This document shows, piece after piece, positions 34,022 through 43,364 of a DNA stretch of 64,000 nucleotides. Source of the stretch: Edwardsiella ictaluri ATCC 33202 (GTDB lineage Bacteria > Pseudomonadota > Gammaproteobacteria > Enterobacterales > Enterobacteriaceae); NCBI RefSeq assembly GCF_000264785.1, contig NZ_AFJI01000056.1:1-64000 (forward strand), read 5' to 3'. Numbering within the stretch: the stretch's first letter is position 1; the number at the start of each line of letters is the position of its first letter. The position numbers and the translations under genes are program-made. The notes beneath the pieces were generated by a model. That model had not been told where the DNA came from and searched no databases. It saw nothing but the letters and a program-made list of their open reading frames with translations.

Positions 34022-34642
34022 ATGAAGACACCTGAATTAATTCTGCTGCAGTTAAAGAGCTTGGGGCCACAGTCGGCAAAAATGCTGGCCGACAGTATTG
34101 CTATTACCACAATGGGCATACGCCAGCATTTACAGCAGCTCGAACAGCGCGAACTGGTGTGCTATGAAGAGTCCCGCACCAAGGTGGGACGCCCCACCCG
34201 CTTCTGGTCGTTGACCAACAAAGGCCATGCTCAATTCCCTGATCGCCACCACGATCTGTCACGCACGCTGTTGGAAGGGACGCAAAAGCTGTTCGGCAGC
34301 CAGGGTATTGAGCAACTGATCGAGATCCGAGAGGATGCCATGTATACCCGCTACGTCAGTGAGCTGGCGCAGCATCCCGAAGGCGAAGCTCGTTTTCAGG
34401 CGTTGGCACGCCTGCGCCAGGTTGATGGCTATATGGCAGAGGTCGAATTCGAAAATAATGCTGTGGTACTGATTGAAAACCACTGTCCGATTGGCACTGC
34501 TGCCAATACCTGCGGTAAGCTGTGTCACTCCGAGCTTCGCCTGCTTCACCGCCTGCTGGGCCCGGAATATCACATTGAGCGTGTGGAGCACATCATCAGT
34601 GACTCACGCCGCTGCGCCTACCGCATAACATCCCGGGAGTGA
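34022..34642 (+). CDS. Putative Fe-S-cluster-containing winged-helix regulator (SufR-like)
   Basis: 206 residues. Residues 1–70 form a DeoR/ArsR-type winged helix (ILLQLKSLGPQSAKMLAD, then TTMGIRQHLQQLEQ, wing around SRTKVGRPTRFWSLT). The C-terminal domain has four cysteines: C154, C164 and C168 in NHCPIGTAANTCGKLC, and C198 in RRCAYRI. This C-terminal pattern is that of SufR and related Fe-S-sensing repressors, which lose DNA binding when the cluster is damaged. It is 7 bp before fpr and clearly cotranscribed, so control of ferredoxin/flavodoxin reduction in response to Fe-S or oxidative status is the natural inference. E. coli has no gene at this place. Function is inferred, not known. Confidence 0.75.
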   Translation: MKTPELILLQLKSLGPQSAKMLADSIAITTMGIRQHLQQLEQRELVCYEESRTKVGRPTRFWSLTNKGHAQFPDRHHDLSRTLLEGTQKLFGSQGIEQLIEIREDAMYTRYVSELAQHPEGEARFQALARLRQVDGYMAEVEFENNAVVLIENHCPIGTAANTCGKLCHSELRLLHRLLGPEYHIERVEHIISDSRRCAYRITSRE

Positions 34643-34649
34643 TTGACGT

Positions 34650-35396
34650 ATGGCCGAATGGGTAACGGGCACCATCACACAGGTCCGGCATTGGACCGAT
34701 AAACTGTTTAGCATTCAGTTGCAGGTGCCCATTAAGCCGTTTCAGGCAGGGCAGTTTGGCAAGTTGGGTATGGATATTGGCGGCGAACGCGTTCAGCGGG
34801 CCTATTCCTTCGTCAATCCGCCGAGCAGCGATACGCTAGAGTTCTATCTGGTCACGGTGCCGGATGGACTGCTCAGCCCGCGTCTGGCTGCGCTACACCC
34901 AGGCGACACCCTGCTGGTCAGCGATGAGGCCAACGGCTTTTTTGTGCTGGACGAAGTGCCGGACAGCAGGACGCTATGGATGCTTGCCACCGGCACCGCG
35001 CTCGGCCCCTATTTGTCCATATTGGAAGAGGGCCGTGACCTGGCCCGCTTTGAAAATCTGGTCCTGGTACACGCCGTACGCCACGCAGCCGATCTCAGTT
35101 ACCTGCCGCAGATGCAGCAGTTGGCACAGCGCTACGGTGGCAAGCTGCGTATCCAGGCTGTCGTCAGCCGTGAGGCGGCGCCCGGGGCCTTACAGGGGCG
35201 TATCCCCGATCTGATCGTCAGCGGGGCGCTGGAGGCAGCCGTTGGCTTGCCGATCAGCGCAGAAGAGAGTCACGTCATGCTGTGTGGAAACCCTCAGATG
35301 GTGCGAGATACACAACAGCTGCTGAAAGAGACCCGCGCAATGCGTAAGCACCTACGCCGTAAACCGGGCCAGATCACCAGCGAACACTACTGGTAA
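34650..35396 (+). CDS. fpr: Ferredoxin/flavodoxin–NADP+ reductase
   Basis: 248 residues, E. coli length. FAD domain with RAYSFVNPPSS, NADP domain with ATGTALGPYLSIL and MLCGNPQMVRDTQQLL, and the C-terminal HYW whose aromatic residues stack on FAD. It transfers electrons between NADPH and flavodoxin or ferredoxin, supporting Fe-S assembly and radical-SAM enzymes. In E. coli SoxRS induces it; here a SufR-like regulator gene lies 7 bp upstream. Confidence 0.97.
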   Translation: MAEWVTGTITQVRHWTDKLFSIQLQVPIKPFQAGQFGKLGMDIGGERVQRAYSFVNPPSSDTLEFYLVTVPDGLLSPRLAALHPGDTLLVSDEANGFFVLDEVPDSRTLWMLATGTALGPYLSILEEGRDLARFENLVLVHAVRHAADLSYLPQMQQLAQRYGGKLRIQAVVSREAAPGALQGRIPDLIVSGALEAAVGLPISAEESHVMLCGNPQMVRDTQQLLKETRAMRKHLRRKPGQITSEHYW

Positions 35397-35436
35397 TACG
35401 TCTGACGCCGGGTCTTCCCGGCGTCGTCCCTCCGGC

Positions 35437-35871
35437 CTACTCTCCGATACAGCGCCAGTTCAGCGCCCGCGGCGGCGGTCCATAGCGGTTATCGCCCGCA
35501 GTACCAACGAAGACACCGCAGTCCAGCAGCAGCATGACGTAGATCAGCAGCGGCAGAAATCGCCCCAGTGCCCATGTCCACAGTGCACCCAGGATTTCCC
35601 AGTTCCCAGCGGCCAGTATCCACGCCACCACTGCCAGCAGCGCCCACCATCCCGACTTATTACGGTCATGCAGGCGTTTGACCCATACCGCGGCCGTGGG
35701 CCACAGCGAGAGAACCAATAGAAACGCCGCGGCCTGTAGCGGGATCAGCGCTGCACCTGCCAGGGAGAACAGTGCCAACAGCAGCAACGCCCAGACGCCC
35801 ATCCAAATCCAGAACGCCTGACGCCCCAGGCGGCCGCGTAAAGAGAAACACCACTGTTGTAGGCCCATCAC
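35437..35871 (-). CDS. yiiR: DUF805 membrane protein YiiR
   Basis: 144 residues, four predicted membrane helices. RLGRQAFWIWMG near the start and VKRLHDRNKSGWWALL in the middle are the DUF805 signatures. No function is established. It lies between fpr and yiiQ as in E. coli. A GC-rich inverted repeat (GACGCCGGG / CCCGGCGTC, 35403–35425) separates it from convergent fpr. Confidence 0.9.
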   Translation of the reverse strand: MMGLQQWCFSLRGRLGRQAFWIWMGVWALLLLALFSLAGAALIPLQAAAFLLVLSLWPTAAVWVKRLHDRNKSGWWALLAVVAWILAAGNWEILGALWTWALGRFLPLLIYVMLLLDCGVFVGTAGDNRYGPPPRALNWRCIGE

Positions 35872-36029
35872 TCATCCTTTTGTCGTTCGGTTCAGTCAAC
35901 AGAGCGGCGCAGTGTACCCGATCCCATCGCCGTATCGCGGAATTTTTACGCGCCTTTTTGACAACCGGCGTCAGAAAACGCTTTAATCATCTATCGGATC
36001 GCTACCTCGCTGTATACCGGATCAGAATC

Positions 36030-36659
36030 ATGTCACGGATCACGCTATTATTCCTGTTCGTACTGGCCTGTCAGACGGCAGTCTACGCCGCATCGCCGAA
36101 GGCTACCGGAGAAGCGCCTCAGCCCGCGCCATACCTGCGCCCCGGCGCACCGACGTTCGATCTCACCTTGGTCAACTTCCGCGCTCACTATAATCAGGCG
36201 TTTCCATCGTTACCGCTGGAAGAGTACCGTGCCATCAGTGTCAGAGATGAAAACCTGCCGCTGACCCGGGCTGCGACGCGCATCAATGCCGCCGTTTACT
36301 CCTCCGTCGTTCTGGAGAAAGGCACCGGAAAAATCAAGAGCCTGCAGATAACCTATCTCCCCAGCGGGGACGGAGAGCGGGGAAAAGAAAAACGGGGCGC
36401 CCGCAACGGCGCTGAAACGCCCGATCGCCAGCTGGCTATCCGCTACATGGCTGCTCTGATGCAAAGCTTCTCCCCGACCATCTCCCCGCAGCAGAGCCTG
36501 GAAAAAGTCGCGGAGCTCCTGAGCCGCGGCCGCAGCCAGCCCTATTACAGCCAGCAGGATGGCTCTTTACGTTATGTGGTATCTGATAGCGGTGAAAAAG
36601 GCATTACTTTCGCTGTTGAACCGATTAAGCTTTCTCTATCAGAGGATGCAGGATCATGA
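36030..36659 (+). CDS. yiiQ: DUF1454 exported protein YiiQ
   Basis: 209 residues from the ATG at 36030 (MSRITLLFLFVLACQ), which starts a clear signal peptide ending near ASPKA; the frame runs 86 codons further upstream without a plausible start signal. The mature part contains PTFDLTLVNFRAHYNQ and LPLTRAATRINAAVYSS, typical of DUF1454. Periplasmic, function unknown. It is 125 bp before tpiA. Confidence 0.9.
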   Translation: MSRITLLFLFVLACQTAVYAASPKATGEAPQPAPYLRPGAPTFDLTLVNFRAHYNQAFPSLPLEEYRAISVRDENLPLTRAATRINAAVYSSVVLEKGTGKIKSLQITYLPSGDGERGKEKRGARNGAETPDRQLAIRYMAALMQSFSPTISPQQSLEKVAELLSRGRSQPYYSQQDGSLRYVVSDSGEKGITFAVEPIKLSLSEDAGS

Positions 36660-36784
36660 GGTCCCTAGCCATTTGATGATGGAAAACAAAGTGCCTGACA
36701 CCCAAGATTTTTATACTGTCAGACAGAATATGCCGACAAGGCGAGTTGATTTCGATTATGTGTTTCCCAATTGGAGGAAAGAAA

Positions 36785-37549
36785 ATGCGTCAACCATTAG
36801 TTATGGGTAACTGGAAACTGAACGGTAGCCGCCACATGGTTCATGAACTGGTTGCCGCCCTGCGCGGTGAACTGAGCGACGTTGCAAACTGCGATGTCGC
36901 CATCGCTCCGCCGGCAGTTTATCTGGATATGGCCGCCCATGAACTGGCCGGTAGCCGTATTGCCCTCGGTGCCCAGGACGTCAGTATCAATGCCTCCGGC
37001 GCATTCACCGGAGAAATCTCCGCAGCGATGCTGAAAGACATCGGTGCAAAATACATCATCATTGGTCACTCCGAGCGCCGTACCTACCACAAAGAAGGCG
37101 ACGCGTTCATCGCAGAAAAATTTGCCGCACTGAAAGAAGCCGGTCTGATCCCGGTGCTGTGCATCGGTGAGACTGAAGCCGAAAACGAAGCAGGTAAAAC
37201 GGAAGAAGTCTGCGCCCGCCAGCTGGATGCCGTACTGAAAACCATGGGTGCTCAGGTGTTTAAAGGCGCCGTTATCGCCTATGAACCGGTATGGGCCATC
37301 GGCACCGGAAAATCTGCCACTCCGGAACAGGCTCAGGCTGTACACAAATTTATCCGCGATCACGTTGCCCAGCACGACGCTGAAGCCGCGCAGGAAGTCA
37401 TTATCCAGTACGGCGGTTCTGTCAACGCAGCCAATGCGGCCGATCTGTTCAAGCAGCCGGATATCGACGGTGCACTGGTCGGCGGGGCCTCACTGAAGGC
37501 CGATGCGTTCGCCACCATCGTACGCGCCGCTGCCGCATATAAAGCTTAA
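36785..37549 (+). CDS. tpiA: Triosephosphate isomerase
   Basis: 254 residues from the ATG at 36785, preceded by GGAGG; an in-frame ATG 39 bp upstream is not conserved. Active site complete: NWKLNG (Lys), IIGHSERR (His), [12 protein letters not shown] (Glu and flexible loop 6) and GGSVNAANA. Interconverts dihydroxyacetone phosphate and glyceraldehyde-3-phosphate. Followed by a strong terminator, beyond which synteny with E. coli breaks off at an IS remnant. Confidence 0.98.
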   Translation: MRQPLVMGNWKLNGSRHMVHELVAALRGELSDVANCDVAIAPPAVYLDMAAHELAGSRIALGAQDVSINASGAFTGEISAAMLKDIGAKYIIIGHSERRTYHKEGDAFIAEKFAALKEAGLIPVLCIGETEAENEAGKTEEVCARQLDAVLKTMGAQVFKGAVIAYEPVWAIGTGKSATPEQAQAVHKFIRDHVAQHDAEAAQEVIIQYGGSVNAANAADLFKQPDIDGALVGGASLKADAFATIVRAAAAYKA

Positions 37550-37574
37550 GCGCCGCTCAGCCAGCGCCGAATGC

Positions 37575-37602
37575 AACGGCTCCCGATGGGAGCCGTTTTT
37601 TA
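37575..37602 (+). terminator. Rho-independent terminator after tpiA
   Basis: AACGGCTCCC / GGGAGCCGTT stem with GAT loop and T-run. Confidence 0.94.
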
Positions 37603-37635
37603 TTTGGCATCGCCCACGCCCAGCGCATAAAAAAT

Positions 37636-38853
37636 TGACCCTGCTCCATTCAGACAGCGAATTCCGGCATGAGAAACACGCCCCTGAGTGGAGGTGGTGT
37701 CGATGAAAAAGTCACGATTCACTGAAGAGACAGATTGTCTTTGCCCTGAAGCAGACTGAGCTGGATACGCCCGTGCTGGATGTCTGCCGCAAGCTGGGTA
37801 TCTCCGACGCCACTTTTACACCTGACGAAAGAGATACGGCGGAATATCCCCCTCTGAACTCAAACCTATGCGGCAACGGGCAGAGGAAAATCTACGGCTG
37901 AAGAGGGAGGCTGGCTATTGATCTTAGCCCCGACAAGGCGATGCTGCAGGGGGTATTGGCAAAAAAGGGCTGACACTGGCACCTCTGTGCGAATGGATCA
38001 GGGATTGACAGCGCCGATAGGGTTTCCAGCGCAAGACAGGTCTGTTTTGCACTGCGGGTCAGCCGTAGTTCGTTCAGGTATCGCTCCGTTGCTGCCGATG
38101 GCAGCGCACTGTGCCTGCGTATCCGGGAGATCACCGAAACGCGAATTCACTACGGATATCGCCGGGTACACCTGATGCTCCGACGTGAGGGATGGCATGA
38201 TAATCACACACGGATCTACCGCCTCTACCGTGAGCAGGGGCTGTCGCGGCGCCTCAACGGCCACGCCGCCATAAATCAGCCCAGCGGCGGCAGCCGCAGC
38301 CTCAGGGCCTACCTCCAAACCAGATTTGGGGCATGGATTTTGTCTCTGATACGTGGTTTGACGGGCGAGAGCTGCGCCCGTTGACGGCTTCGACCGCTAC
38401 ACCCGCGAATGGCTGAGGATAGGCGTGAGACAGCATCTGCGTTCGACAGACGTGGCCGGGATGCTGGATAGCATAGCGCACAGGCGTCCTTTACCGCAGG
38501 TGCTGAAAGCCGATAATGGCTCTGAATTTGCAGGGAACATATTGGATAGGTGGGTGTATGAAAGCGGGATCGGCGTCTCCCGCCCGGGAACACCGGCAGA
38601 CAACGCGACGGTGGGATCCTTCAACGGCAGGTTAAGGCAGGCGGGTCTGAATGAAAACGGGTTCATCTCTCTGGTGGATGAACGGTGCAAAATCGAGGCC
38701 TGGCGCATACACGATAACCAGCGTCGTCCCCATTGTGAACCGGGCTGGATACCCTCAGCGTTTGCTGAAAAATCGGCTGGTTGCCAGAATATGCAGCCAG
38801 AATGAGGCCGGTTATTCCTGATTATGAGTAGACCACATACGGGGAGCGGGTCA
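37636..38853 (+). mobile_element. Degenerate IS3-family element (IS407/IS1222-like group)
   Basis: About 1218 bp bounded by imperfect terminal inverted repeats: TGACCCTGCTCC at the left and GGAGCGGGTCA at the right. orfA begins at 37703 (MKKSRFTEE) but is frameshifted eleven codons in; the original reading QIVFALKQTELDTPVLDV is found in another frame. orfB survives as scattered pieces: IHYGYRRVHLMLRREGW, DFVSDTWFDG (first Asp of DDE), VLKADNGSEFAG (second Asp) and NATVGSFNGRLRQAGLNE (Glu replaced by Gly in the usual VESFNGR). Several frameshifts and stops make it inactive. No 3–4 bp target duplication is visible. Confidence 0.85.
38425..38805 (+). pseudogene. IS3-family transposase OrfB, C-terminal fragment
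   Basis: The longest open piece of the element, 126 residues of the integrase catalytic core from before the second catalytic Asp (KADNGSEFAG) to the C-terminal HDNQRRPHCEPGW. The position that should hold the catalytic Glu (usually VESFNGR) reads VGSFNGR, so the fragment could not work even if expressed. Confidence 0.85.
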
Positions 38854-39154
38854 TGTTGATGAAATGGTCGTCTCTCTGAGGCACAATATGTAGGGGGCGA
38901 CTATTTCATTAATAAAGTTATCGTACTGTTGAGGTGAATGGATAAACGGTGGTCATATATAAAAAATAATATGTAAGCTCTCTATTTAACATTATCTCTC
39001 ACTCTATCCATTCTTGGGCTCTCCGTCTGACTCAACGCACCGTTTGTCACCTGTTTTTATATTACCTAATCTATTATTCTCGGGAGGATAGGGCGGCATA
39101 TTTATACGTTATGCCATAAATATTAACTGAGTTTGATTTTATAGGTGTAGGGTT
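38854..39154. other. Intergenic stretch after the IS remnant
   Basis: 301 bp, AT-rich, between the IS right end and the MFS gene. It must hold the promoter of the latter. I see no repeat, RNA or coding signal. Confidence 0.5.
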
Positions 39155-40357
39155 ATGGATAATCCTATTGGTATAGCGATTTCGCAGCAGCAGCAGAATA
39201 AAAATATTCTCTGCCTAGCGACGGCGCAAGCGCTGGCCGGGGCGAATTCGGTGGTGTTTTATGCCACAGGGGCGATTGTCGGCCATCGGTTGGCACCCTA
39301 TGACACGCTGTCGACGCTGCCGATCACGCTGTTTGTGACTGGTATGGCGGCCTGTATCTTACCCTTTGGCTATTTGGCTAAGCGACGTGGACGAAAAGCG
39401 GCGTTTATGGCAGGCACGGCCTTGGGAATGCTGGCTGGTCTGACGGCAGCGTTGGCCGTATTCATCGCCGCTTTTGAATTGTTTTGCTTGGCAGCGCTGA
39501 TGGGGGGAGCCTATGCCGCGGTGAGCCTTTCATTTCGTTTTGCCGCTGCCGATGGCGTTGGGCCAGAGCGACGCGCGTTGGCGCTGTCGCTGGTTATGGC
39601 GGGTGGCGTAGCGGCAGGGGTTATCGGGCCTAGTCTGATCGGCGGATCCCTCGCGTTGTGGCCATCGTATCCGCTGGTCACTGCCTTTATCGCTCAGGCG
39701 CTGGCTGCCGTTGCTGCAGCACAGGTATTGCGTCGCGTGGTGATCCCTCCCGTCAGCGCGCAGACACCATCGATGTATCGATCTGTGCGCAGTATTGCCC
39801 GCCAGCCCGGACTCATGCGCACGATATTTTGGGCTGCGGTCTCCTATACGGTAATGAATTTTTTGATGACGGCTGCGCCGCTCTCTATGCATATGCACGG
39901 GCTTTCTCTGAACGCATCAACGCTCGGTATTCAGTGGCATGTGATCGCAATGTATGCCCCCGGATTTATTACCGGCAGGCTGATTAACCGCTTTGGCGCG
40001 GAGCTTATTGGTACGGCAGGGCTGGCGATCACGCTGTTGGCTATCCTGACGGGATTTTTAGGTCAGGAGGTCATGCACTATTGGCTGTTGCTGATCCTGT
40101 TAGGGATAGGCTGGAACCTAGGGTTTACCGGTGCCTCGGCCAACCTGCTCAACTATCATCGCCCGGAGGAGCGGATGCGGGTGCAGTCGCTGAATGACTT
40201 TATTATTTTTAGCCTGATGATCGTCGGCTCTTTCTTGTCCGGCGTGCTGCTGAACAGCGCTGGTTGGCATGCCGTATTATTGGGATCGCTGCTCCTGGTA
40301 AGCCTCGCGCTATGGGTGATGCTGGCTGGGATGCTGCATCACCACCGCACAGGCTGA
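39155..40357 (+). CDS. MFS transporter of unknown substrate
   Basis: 400 residues, twelve predicted membrane helices. MFS motif A appears as GYLAKRRGRKAAF after helix 2. The C-terminal half has PGFITGRLINRFGAEL and GIGWNLGFTGASANLL...YRPEE-type (here YHRPEERMRVQSLNDF), a pattern I associate with a broad group of small uncharacterised proteobacterial MFS proteins. No neighbour in the same direction suggests a substrate. The start ATG has GTAGGG upstream. It lies just inside the IS-bounded block, so acquisition by transfer is possible. Confidence 0.8.
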   Translation: MDNPIGIAISQQQQNKNILCLATAQALAGANSVVFYATGAIVGHRLAPYDTLSTLPITLFVTGMAACILPFGYLAKRRGRKAAFMAGTALGMLAGLTAALAVFIAAFELFCLAALMGGAYAAVSLSFRFAAADGVGPERRALALSLVMAGGVAAGVIGPSLIGGSLALWPSYPLVTAFIAQALAAVAAAQVLRRVVIPPVSAQTPSMYRSVRSIARQPGLMRTIFWAAVSYTVMNFLMTAAPLSMHMHGLSLNASTLGIQWHVIAMYAPGFITGRLINRFGAELIGTAGLAITLLAILTGFLGQEVMHYWLLLILLGIGWNLGFTGASANLLNYHRPEERMRVQSLNDFIIFSLMIVGSFLSGVLLNSAGWHAVLLGSLLLVSLALWVMLAGMLHHHRTG

Positions 40358-40506
40358 GCAGACAGTGGTATATTGTCGCTGCAGCGAAACCGAGCCGTAG
40401 AAAGCCCATCGGACGAATGCGGCCGTATCTGCGATTGCTCGGCGTGTTTACCATGAGGCGCGGCAGTTTTTGCGCAGGGGCCCCGGCCATCGTTGCCCTG
40501 CAGACA

Positions 40507-40653
40507 TTACTCATCAAAATCGGTGTAGAAGGTGTCGTTGTAGGAACACATGCTACAGTCGGCCAGGTTGCCGACGTTATGATTCTGTACTGCTGGGGTA
40601 TGTGCGCAGCCGCTTAATATCAGTGTTGCAAGCAATAAGACAATATATCTCAT
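40507..40653 (-). CDS. Small putative lipoprotein (48 residues)
   Basis: Starts ATG at 40653 with AGGAG six bases upstream, stop TAA at 40507–40509. The first 15 residues are a lipoprotein signal peptide (MRYIVLLLATLILSG) with lipobox LSGC, so Cys16 would be lipidated and the 32-residue mature peptide anchored in the envelope. After Cys16 comes Ala, favouring outer-membrane sorting. The mature part is polar with a CSMC pair and an acidic tail ending FDE. I recognise no family. It is too short for ordinary gene callers but start signal, lipobox and length all agree. Confidence 0.7.
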   Translation of the reverse strand: MRYIVLLLATLILSGCAHTPAVQNHNVGNLADCSMCSYNDTFYTDFDE

Positions 40654-41360
40654 GATGGACTCCTATTAACCCATTAGGTATTTCTAGCGTAAAATGCCCT
40701 GCTCATCGTGAGCATTTAAATTCCCTATATTATTTGTTGTCGATTATAGCGTGTGTTTTTTGTGCTGTCTCCCCTCTGTTTTAACGTAATGTGCGGCGCA
40801 AAATGTTAAAGCGATATGCAAAGAGGGTGCAATAAAAATAAAAAGGCGTTCTGTATTTCAGTACTTCATAATTTATTCACAAAGACTATTATTATAATGG
40901 AAAATGGAGAAACAATGGAGAAAGAGTAAGTGGGTTTTACTTTCATTTGTTTTTATTATTTGTCGTTGGTAGGCGTTCTGTTTTCCTGTTAGTAAAGTGA
41001 AGGTAGTTGGTTGCATCCTATTTGGGGAATGCTCTGATAATACGCTGAGCAAAGCAGGCTCATCATGGCATCATGGGTCGCACTCCGGTCTGGGTAGCAT
41101 CCTCTGTCGATTGCATCGACGTACCGTCGAGAGCGTTGCTGGGTGCGTCTCGGCACGGACGAAAACAATCTCCGGACTCTGTGGTATCTCACAAAAGCGC
41201 TGTGAATCAATTCTGTCTATTCTTATCTGGCAGTATGCTGCAGTGTAGAGTAGTAGGGCGCTATAGCTCCGGGCGAGTGACCAGCAGGTACTGGTGAATG
41301 TGACTCGGGGATCGGTGCTGAAGATGACGCACTTTGAGAGTGAGCCAGGAGGGGGTTACG
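40654..41360. other. Long intergenic stretch between lipoprotein and usp gene
   Basis: 707 bp. The left half (to about 40990) is AT-rich and holds the lipoprotein promoter. The right half is closer to average composition, but its open frames are short, unsupported by ribosome sites and resemble nothing known. It may be decayed coding sequence. No tRNA, repeat array or terminator is clear. Confidence 0.45.
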
Positions 41361-41789
41361 ATGTACAAAAATATTTTGGTACCTGTCGATATTGAAGAGG
41401 ATGTACTGACACAGAATGCGTTGGAGCATATGATTTATATGGCAAAGCTAACGGATGCCGCAGTGCATTTTCTGTATGTGCTGCCGGATGCCCAAGCGTT
41501 TGTCACCGCCTACTCATTTGGTATTAAAGAGTTTGAAAACAAGGCAGTTGCTAATGCGGAGGAGAAGCTGCTGACGTTGATCGAGAGTATCGACCTGCCG
41601 CGCGAGTGCATGTCATATACTATTCGCTTTGGTACGCCGCGTGATGAGGCGTTGCAGCAGGCAGAGGAGATGGGTGCCGATCTGATTGTGGTTGGCTCGC
41701 ATCGTCCCAGTGTGAAGACCTATCTACTTGGCTCTAATGCAGCGGCGATTGTGCGCCATGCCAAGACCAATGTGCTGGTGATCCGCTGA
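41361..41789 (+). CDS. Universal stress protein, UspF/UspG-like
   Basis: 142 residues from the ATG at 41361, which has AGGAGGGGG upstream. N-terminal YKNILVPVDI, then the ATP-binding pattern GSHRPSVKTYLLGSNAAAIVRHA (G-2x-G-9x-G-S/T type) and C-terminal NVLVIR. The TYLLGSNAAA segment and length fit E. coli UspF best. UspF-type proteins bind ATP and affect stress survival and adhesion. It stands alone inside the accessory block. Confidence 0.9.
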   Translation: MYKNILVPVDIEEDVLTQNALEHMIYMAKLTDAAVHFLYVLPDAQAFVTAYSFGIKEFENKAVANAEEKLLTLIESIDLPRECMSYTIRFGTPRDEALQQAEEMGADLIVVGSHRPSVKTYLLGSNAAAIVRHAKTNVLVIR

Positions 41790-42599
41790 GCAGCGGCGCG
41801 TCACGTATGTGCTTAAGGCACTGTGTCACCGTGCGTGATACGGTGCCTGGACGAGTGCGACCGCGCGCGAGGGAAAGCGGAGTACAGAATGACGCTGACG
41901 GTGCGGGTGAAATAGCATGATCAGCTAAAAAAATAATTATTGAGAGTAAATCTCTTCATCAGTTAGTTATTTTCCCGCCCATATGATTGATATATATGAT
42001 TTTTTGAAAAGAGCATGCTGATGCATGGCGTTGCATTAGACCTGCGTCTGAACGATAATAAACACAGAGACACATAATATAATTTCAGGATATTGCTTTT
42101 TTTATATGGGTTATTTGAAATAATATTCTATCGTGTCATTTTTACATGGGGATCGTGCGCATCGGCCGTAGTACGGTATCGCGATGAGCATCACTAGATA
42201 ACGGGCGTTGGCCGTTGTTCCTACGTAATAAAGGATTGTTGTCGGTATTTCGCTGACGATAATGTAGTAAAAACATTGTAGCACTAGACTGGCAAAGCAA
42301 TGATTGCGCGGAGGCATCTCCGCGTTTTTTTTAGTTTTATATAAATCTTCGTTATTAAAAAATATGTTTTTTAGTAAAAAAAGTTCATTTTTTGATAGGA
42401 ATGCTACGATTTATATAATTGCGTAAAGATAATGATACATTGATATTGTGCGAGCTGTATTGAAATCATGGTATGATTAGGTATTTTATTCTGACATTGG
42501 ATGTCAGATTTAGACCTCTGTTTATGCCTTATTCAAGTGTTAGGACGTTAGAGTGTGATTTTGATAAGGCATTTTTACATTTATGTAGGATGTTCTGCT
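41790..42599. other. 810-bp AT-rich intergenic region
   Basis: No convincing coding sequence on either strand. It holds one clear intrinsic terminator (42307–42332) in the plus direction although no gene precedes it for 500 bp, so an unannotated transcript may end there. A CACCGT/ACGGTG inverted repeat lies near 41829–41845. The last 300 bp are very AT-rich and lead into the AraC-family gene, consistent with an H-NS-silenced promoter; that is an inference from composition. Confidence 0.5.
42307..42332 (+). terminator. Orphan intrinsic terminator
   Basis: CGCGGAG, GCAT loop, CTCCGCG, eight T residues: textbook form. The nearest upstream plus-strand gene ends at 41789, so it may end the usp transcript or a small RNA starting between about 42000 and 42250. 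Confidence 0.85.
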
Positions 42600-43364
42600 A
42601 TGAAACTTTGCTGTGATGAATGTTGTGCGATAGTTTTAACAGAGAAAGATACGGATGTTAGATTTTGCGAAGGGGATATTGTTAAATTTACTGAAAATAA
42701 TCTGATGCTAGTCTCCGTTGAAAATGATTCAATCGATTTTTCTACGCTGGACTCCTCCCTGATTCTCTATGTTTCCTGTGATCTAATAAAAGACTATCTG
42801 CATTTTTTAAAGAAAGATCTCACCCACTATACGCCGGTATCGCGTGGATTTCCGCCTTATATGATAGAGCCTTGTCGTACGCCCTATGTGTTCCGTGAGG
42901 CTGCCAGCCACTCGGTGATGCGGGAGACCAATGAGATAGAGTTTGAGCGTAAGCGCTCACTGACATTTGCCGCCTTATCCATTTTCCTTAATAATAGAAG
43001 CTTTATACCATTTTTAATGAGAATGGTTCGCAGTAATATAAGTTCGAATGTATATAATATGATTCAGAATGATATTCATAAGCCATGGAGCCTGACGGCG
43101 GTCGCCAGTTGCCTGTGTCTGAGCCCAAGCTCTTTAAAGAAAAAATTAAAAAATGAACAGACCAGCTACAGCAAAATCGTGACTGATTGCCGTATGCGCT
43201 ATGCAGTGGAACAGTTGTTGATTTTTAATAAGAACATTTCTCAGGTATCGACGCTATGCGGTTATAGCAGTACCTCTTACTTTATTTCTGTATTCAAAGA
43301 GTATTATGGTGTGACTCCGTTGAACTATGTACACCGTTACCGCGATGGCGGCATACTGCCATAA
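42600..43364 (+). CDS. AraC-family regulator, GadX/GadW-like
   Basis: 254 residues from the ATG at 42600 (AGGA nine bases upstream); a GTG at 42555 with equally good spacing is an alternative start adding 15 residues. The last 100 residues carry the double helix-turn-helix: WSLTAVASCLCLSPSSLKKKLK and ISQVSTLCGYSSTSYFISVFKEYYGVTP. The central FAALSIFLNNRSFIPFLMRMV and the SPSSLKKKL block match E. coli GadX better than other AraC proteins I know. The N-terminus has an unusual CCDECC cluster (Cys4, 5, 8, 9). Codon use is AT-rich, unlike the core genes, which suggests horizontal origin. Target unknown; acid, stress or virulence control is the usual role of relatives. Confidence 0.85.
   Translation: MKLCCDECCAIVLTEKDTDVRFCEGDIVKFTENNLMLVSVENDSIDFSTLDSSLILYVSCDLIKDYLHFLKKDLTHYTPVSRGFPPYMIEPCRTPYVFREAASHSVMRETNEIEFERKRSLTFAALSIFLNNRSFIPFLMRMVRSNISSNVYNMIQNDIHKPWSLTAVASCLCLSPSSLKKKLKNEQTSYSKIVTDCRMRYAVEQLLIFNKNISQVSTLCGYSSTSYFISVFKEYYGVTPLNYVHRYRDGGILP

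Noticed and set aside
37703-38805. Active IS3-family transposase
   Set aside because: orfA is frameshifted after nine residues, orfB is broken several times and the catalytic Glu position is Gly.
40989-41297. Small open frames of 73–83 codons between the lipoprotein and the usp gene
   Set aside because: No ribosome-binding sites, mutually overlapping on both strands, and no recognisable motif.
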